From assembly GCF_042680805.1 (NCBI RefSeq), contig NZ_JBHUEM010000005.1, forward strand, positions 62,001 to 126,000: 64,000 nucleotides of DNA, given 5' to 3'. The DNA comes from Bacillus_CJ salitolerans (GTDB lineage: Bacteria > Bacillota > Bacilli > Bacillales > SA4). Below are positions 60,198 through 64,000 of this stretch, in pieces. The position numbers and the translations under genes are program-made. The number at the start of each line of letters is the position of its first letter. Position 1 is the first letter of the stretch. Below the pieces are notes generated by a model that saw nothing but the letters and a program-made list of their open reading frames with translations, ran no database searches and was not told the DNA's origin.

Positions 60198-60467
60198 TTA
60201 CCAATTTTGGATTAGTACAATGATTGAAAATACTAGTAGTACTAACTTGGAAACCAAAAGAGTGCGTTCATAATACCATAGCCTTTCCATCATAACTGTT
60301 GAAGCTAGATAAAGTACGTTAGGAATGGCAGAAAGTATGGTATAAATGGGCCAAATTATGGCTAATGGGCGTGCAAACTCATCGTAAGAATGAATCGACA
60401 CTATAAACAAAAGAGGAATACCTATTTCAAACAAAGTACGGACGGTCAGCATAATAATTTTATTCAT
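60198..60467 (-). CDS. Small three-helix membrane protein
   Basis: ATG 60467 has GGGGGTGG upstream and overlaps the end of the preceding gene (stop codon 60460-60462), indicating coupling. The 89-residue product is nearly all hydrophobic (TLFEIGIPLLFIVSIHSYDE, LLVSKLVLLVFSIIVLIQNW). Function unknown; it could be a transfer-system membrane component. Confidence 0.6.
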   Translation of the reverse strand: MNKIIMLTVRTLFEIGIPLLFIVSIHSYDEFARPLAIIWPIYTILSAIPNVLYLASTVMMERLWYYERTLLVSKLVLLVFSIIVLIQNW

Positions 60468-61449
60468 GCGCCACCCCCGCTGCAATCTCTTGTTCTTCAA
60501 GATTCAACGTAGGTGCTACAAAGGATAACTGAACACGTTTTAATTCAGGGCCATTGGCTACAAAGAAAGCCCGCTCAAATCCTTCATCAAAATACTCATC
60601 AATACAAAGCATCACTTGGAAATCTTTATACTGGTCTAACAATAACTGTTCATGTAAGTACTCCGCTACCGTCTTGGTACTAACGGATATAACGACCATA
60701 CTTGTGTGTTCATCAAATTCAGACAGCGGGAGCTTACCAAACACCTCATTGACTCGTCTCCAGTTATCGAGCTTCTTACGAAGGAATCCAACAAAGTTTT
60801 GAGATTGCTGAGCTCGTTCAAAGAGAATATTGACATACCCCTTTGGTGTTTCCATTTTAGCCACACCGAACGGCTTATCATTACGTGGGTTCCCACCAAG
60901 TAAGACATTCCACTTCCAATCTCGGATATTCCCACTTTCCACTAACCTAGTACGAACTTCATTCATCGCTACATAACGTTGAACTTCCATAATGCCCTGC
61001 CAATTATCAGGATTCTTAAAGAACTGGTCACCATATAAATGTCGCATTAGGATAAACCCCGCTACTCCGAGTGAAAAAGGAGCAGGAGGTTTCCGTTGGT
61101 TTGCCTCTCGTTCTATTCGGCAAGACCACCTTTCTACTAACGCAAATTTACGGAACTGGTCTAACCGTTTAGATACCTCAGAGCGGGACATTTCTGTTTT
61201 TGCGGTAAATAATCGTCTTATTTGGTCTTCATTTGCACAAATACAATCACCAAGGACTTTTAATAAAACTAAATCTTCTTCGGTAAAATATTGTCTTTTG
61301 TAAATACTTAACACTTGGGCAAGTGATGTATATGGATAATAATGATCTTTCGGAACTTTTCGATATCCCCTTAAGAGAGGATGGTCCCATACAGGAACAT
61401 CCCCTTCTCGATTAGGATACGTAACTAAAAGAACATCTTGATTAGGCAA
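60460..61449 (-). CDS. Replication-relaxation-like protein
   Basis: The 329-residue protein starts at TTG (AGGAGATTT upstream) and overlaps the preceding gene. A winged-helix region (about 65-110: ANEDQIRRLFTAKTEMSRSE, SKRLDQFRKFALVERWS) matches the replication-relaxation family (Replic_Relax), found on Gram-positive conjugative elements and thought to interact with relaxase or plasmid DNA. The C-terminal half is alpha/beta. Confidence 0.65.
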   Translation of the reverse strand: MPNQDVLLVTYPNREGDVPVWDHPLLRGYRKVPKDHYYPYTSLAQVLSIYKRQYFTEEDLVLLKVLGDCICANEDQIRRLFTAKTEMSRSEVSKRLDQFRKFALVERWSCRIEREANQRKPPAPFSLGVAGFILMRHLYGDQFFKNPDNWQGIMEVQRYVAMNEVRTRLVESGNIRDWKWNVLLGGNPRNDKPFGVAKMETPKGYVNILFERAQQSQNFVGFLRKKLDNWRRVNEVFGKLPLSEFDEHTSMVVISVSTKTVAEYLHEQLLLDQYKDFQVMLCIDEYFDEGFERAFFVANGPELKRVQLSFVAPTLNLEEQEIAAGVAHE

Positions 61450-62335
61450 AAAGAAAATCTCCTAAATCTTTCTTCTTCTTCTTTCCTTGAGGATATCCGA
61501 TAATTACAACCTTTGCCCGTTCATTCTTACGATCCACAGAACGCACTTTACACGTAACCAGTTCATTCGGTAGTGGTTCTGGAAGTTGATGTGGCTTCAT
61601 CCCTTTAACTTCAAGTCCTTCATCCAGCTGAACGAAAATCCCGTGAATAGGATCTACCGTTGTAACACGTCCTACAATGGATTCGAACTCCGCAAGCTCT
61701 AATAAACGGTCGAATGGATTGACCATTGCTGCTTTACGGCTGACTTGAACGATTTCTCTTTCTTCATCAAAACGAAGGACTTTTACATGAATCGTTTCCC
61801 CTCGTTGAATGGCTACGGATAAATCAATTCTCTTGGAATAATCCCAATCATGCTTCATCATAAAGCAATCTTGTCCATTGATTCGAACGAAAATGCGTCC
61901 ACTCTTTTCATTGTAACCCCATACAGTAGCTTCATAGTGCCTATCTTTAAGTTGCTTATTCTGTTCAAGTAACTTAATTTCTTCCCAGAATGATGTAGAT
62001 GTTTTTTTGTCTGCTTCTTTAACCGAACCAATCGCAATCTGATTCTCTAAGTCTAGTCTCGTAATGATAATATTTTGAGTCGAACCTACAAACCCATTTA
62101 AGCTTTTATAACGGTGTTCCGCAAATTCATCAATCGGACAAAACGCACGTACTCCACCCTGTACCTGAATGATAGCTACTTCAACGTCTTTTGTTGAAAC
62201 TCTACCATTTTCATCACGAACAGGCATCTTTCTGATGGCAGCAGCTCGGACGATTCCCTTCACCACTTCTTGTTTACGCTGATACGTTGCTAATAAATCT
62301 CTTTCTTCCTGTGTCCAAGTAAATAAATTTTCCAC
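61442..62335 (-). CDS. S1-domain RNA-binding protein
   Basis: The 297-residue protein starts at GTG with TTTAGGAGG upstream. At least two S1-like OB repeats are visible (ATVWGYNEKSGRIFVRINGQ and VGRVTTVDPIHGIFVQLDEG), each with the typical VxVxGxxxxG... pattern; a third part lies at the N-terminus. It could bind the structured leaders of this element or its transfer RNA, which is inference. First gene after class A leader copy 3. Confidence 0.75.
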   Translation of the reverse strand: MENLFTWTQEERDLLATYQRKQEVVKGIVRAAAIRKMPVRDENGRVSTKDVEVAIIQVQGGVRAFCPIDEFAEHRYKSLNGFVGSTQNIIITRLDLENQIAIGSVKEADKKTSTSFWEEIKLLEQNKQLKDRHYEATVWGYNEKSGRIFVRINGQDCFMMKHDWDYSKRIDLSVAIQRGETIHVKVLRFDEEREIVQVSRKAAMVNPFDRLLELAEFESIVGRVTTVDPIHGIFVQLDEGLEVKGMKPHQLPEPLPNELVTCKVRSVDRKNERAKVVIIGYPQGKKKKKDLGDFLFA

Positions 62336-62387
62336 TATATGAACCTCCTAAAATTGTTTTCTTTTGTTTGCACAACGTCAAAGACAA

Positions 62388-62464
62388 ATAAAAAACCCCA
62401 CACCTAGCAAGAGACAGTAACACATGACAATGTGTTCTCTCTTAAATAAGTGTGGGGTATTCCC
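62388..62464 (-). promoter_or_regulatory. Class A structured leader with terminator, copy 3
   Basis: Minus strand GGGAATACCCCACAC... pairs with ...GTGTGGGGT, inner stem AACACATTG/CATGTGTT, then TTTTTTATTTG. It shares the GGGAATwCCCC 5' edge with copies 1 and 2. It ends about 53 nt before the S1 gene. Confidence 0.72.
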
Positions 62465-62503
62465 AGTCAATTTTATGAAGTTGTGATAAATTTGAATATC
62501 TTG

Positions 62504-62532
62504 ATTGTACCTTATGACCTATAAACCTTCAA
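62504..62532 (-). promoter_or_regulatory. Sigma-A promoter of the S1-protein unit
   Basis: Minus strand TTGAAG (62532-62527), 17-nt spacer and TACAAT (62509-62504). Confidence 0.72.
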
Positions 62533-62587
62533 TGAAAATTTTGGGAAAAGGAAAGATTCCTTTGATTTTGTTCATTAAACACGAGTA

Positions 62588-64000
62588 TTACTGGTCTGTT
62601 TCTTCAAATAGATCTTCAATATTTACCCCTTTATTCTCGGGTTCATCTTTCTGTTTCTCCGTTTCTACCTGATTCAGTTCTTTCTCTAAATCTGCAACAA
62701 ACTTTTTCGTATCCTCTGTTAACACCGTTCGCCTTACTACTAATCTTGGTTGTTCTTCTATAACGGCTACTTCTTTTTCGGCAGTCTTTATTTCTCGTTC
62801 AAACCCATCGACTTGTCTTCTCTGTTCAGATGTCCTTTCAAAGTCTGTCTGACTAATTGATTGTGGGTTTGTTAAAGTACGGTCTGACGATTGTGTTGGA
62901 GTCTGACTTTGCTTTTCTACTCTATGAGAATCTAATGAAATGACTTTTGATTCGTCTGACGTACCCCCATCCATTCCACTTTCACCATCAAAGGAGATGC
63001 TATCATTTGGTTGGTCGACTGGCACGTGCAATACACTAGCTTCTACTTCCTGTTGGTCTACACGTAGAGATGTATCACTTGAATAGTCTATGCTATCTTT
63101 CTCTAGGATTAGTTCAGAGACAAAGTATTCACCAGAAACTATCTTTGAACGTTCTTCAAGCCAAATTTGTGAAGGTTTCTCTTTTACTAATACTTTGGCC
63201 TTCTTAAACTCTGCCTTTGGTACGAAATTCGCATTGAGTTGAACAGGTGGCATACTCCGATTATCCTTCACAAGTTTCACCATACATTGGAATTCCTTCT
63301 GGAACATGATGTCACCTGGCGTAAAAGCCATATCCCGCTTTTTGCTATATGATGTTCCGCTTCTCGTAACAGGATTATCTTGAAGTGGTGATACGGATTG
63401 TTCCGTGTCCGATTCTTCATAACGAGTTTTCTCACCGAATAATTTCGAAAAATAATTTGCATCATACTCAGGAACATCAGCATAAACCATACGGTGACGT
63501 AACGTACCAATGAGTGTGTTCATATAGTATTCTCCATATCGGTCTGCTAACTGAGTAATGGTTTGCATGATCACCGTTAAGATACACTTATATTTACGTG
63601 ATTGTGCTGGGAACTCGCGTAGGCTTTTATAAAAGAAGTCCGGTGCTTCATCCACAATGATTGATGCATGAGGGCTAACATCAGGCTCTCGTCTAAACAC
63701 TGCATTTTGAAGTGAAAGCAATACCATCTTCCCAAACACATTTGATAGACCAAACAACTGCCCCTTTGCAGTGTTACATAAGAGGACACCACCCATTAAT
63801 AAATGACGGTCGAAGTCGAAGTCCGACTTATCGAATAATACTCTACGAATAAGTGGATTGGCAGCTATGTCATTTAGAATATTTCGTAATCCTTGGACAT
63901 GCTCTTCTTTTTTATCCATGTATCTGACTTCTCCACGATACTTACCAGAAGAAATCATCTCATCAACTTCCGCTCCGCCAACTCGAGTCTTCTTTGGAAC
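62588..64000 (-). CDS. VirD4/TraG-like coupling ATPase, C-terminal part (truncated by window edge)
   Basis: A frame of 470 codons open at base 64000. HASIIVDEAPDFFYKSLREF is the Walker B region of VirD4/TraG/FtsK-like ATPases and GTLRHRMVYADVPEYDANYF with SKLFGEKTRYEESD resembles the TraG-D C-terminal part. The last 150 residues are charged and low complexity. Coupling proteins bring the relaxosome to the secretion channel; this is the best evidence for conjugation here. Confidence 0.82.
   Translation of the reverse strand, partial: VPKKTRVGGAEVDEMISSGKYRGEVRYMDKKEEHVQGLRNILNDIAANPLIRRVLFDKSDFDFDRHLLMGGVLLCNTAKGQLFGLSNVFGKMVLLSLQNAVFRREPDVSPHASIIVDEAPDFFYKSLREFPAQSRKYKCILTVIMQTITQLADRYGEYYMNTLIGTLRHRMVYADVPEYDANYFSKLFGEKTRYEESDTEQSVSPLQDNPVTRSGTSYSKKRDMAFTPGDIMFQKEFQCMVKLVKDNRSMPPVQLNANFVPKAEFKKAKVLVKEKPSQIWLEERSKIVSGEYFVSELILEKDSIDYSSDTSLRVDQQEVEASVLHVPVDQPNDSISFDGESGMDGGTSDESKVISLDSHRVEKQSQTPTQSSDRTLTNPQSISQTDFERTSEQRRQVDGFEREIKTAEKEVAVIEEQPRLVVRRTVLTEDTKKFVADLEKELNQVETEKQKDEPENKGVNIEDLFEETDQ

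Noticed and set aside
1..64000. Insertion sequences, CRISPR arrays, tRNA or rRNA genes
   Set aside because: No transposase motif, no regularly spaced repeats with spacers, and no tRNA or rRNA signature sequence was recognised.

Overview
The window is low-GC Firmicute DNA from a spore-forming Bacillaceae. Evidence for the host is an alpha/beta-type small acid-soluble spore protein, a SpoIIS-type toxin module, SLH surface protein signals, AGGAGG-type ribosome binding sites and frequent TTG/GTG starts. Gene content points to a large conjugative plasmid or phage-plasmid-like element rather than core chromosome: topoisomerase III, SSB, HU, an ATP-dependent DNA ligase, a SNF2 helicase, three solitary DNA methyltransferases, a VirD4/TraG-like ATPase, a replication-relaxation-like protein, a Tad/type IV-like pilus operon and many small orphan genes. 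Nearly everything is on the minus strand. No rRNA, tRNA, CRISPR array, transposase or complete rep gene was seen.

Layout. 1-0.5 kb: 5' part of an AbiJ-like gene and a plus-strand SASP gene. 0.5-9.2 kb: CoiA-like zinc protein, two related secreted proteins, topB, a YdjM-like membrane protein, small proteins, a Dam-type methylase, a DUF2325 protein and an orphan LuxR-type regulator. 9.3-11.7 kb: a three-gene operon with a membrane component, divergent from a small DNA-binding-like protein across a palindromic operator. 11.7-13.6 kb: an arbitrium-like pair, AimR-like receptor and AimP-like pro-peptide ending in DPGTGGH. The receptor gene is headed by a c-di-GMP-I riboswitch with its own terminator, and a promoter-containing inverted repeat lies just beyond aimP. 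13.7-19.2 kb: SANT/Myb-like protein and SNF2 helicase operon. 19.3-20.2 kb: DNA ligase. 21.1-22.7 kb: SpoIISABC-like toxin-antitoxin. 22.8-31.2 kb: methyltransferases, an LPD1-type metallopeptidase-like protein, SSB and small genes. 31.3-33.2 kb: HEPN protein and a type I toxin-antitoxin. 33.3-40.2 kb: small genes around a lone DndC-like sulfurtransferase. 40.7-43.7 kb: DUF559-like endonuclease and a membrane diguanylate cyclase. 43.8-58.9 kb: large adhesin, SLH protein and the Tad-like pilus operon. 59-64 kb: HU, P-loop ATPase, replication-relaxation-like protein, S1 RNA-binding protein and a truncated VirD4/TraG-like ATPase.

How it may work together. The element appears to encode its own c-di-GMP synthase, a c-di-GMP riboswitch and a peptide-quorum receptor, so a surface-lifestyle signal could feed a population-density decision about transfer. 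Long minus-strand operons start with repeated structured leaders. Class B is a conserved hairpin plus a terminator, at 19.1, 31.1 and 39.7 kb. Class A carries GGGAATwCCCC plus a terminator, at 9.2, 59.0 and 62.4 kb. Inside the operons, terminator hairpins repeatedly sit 16-60 nt upstream of the next start codon, too close for a full promoter. This layout suggests leader-encoded read-through or processive antitermination. That part is inference and is the most novel-looking feature of the window together with the c-di-GMP/arbitrium junction.
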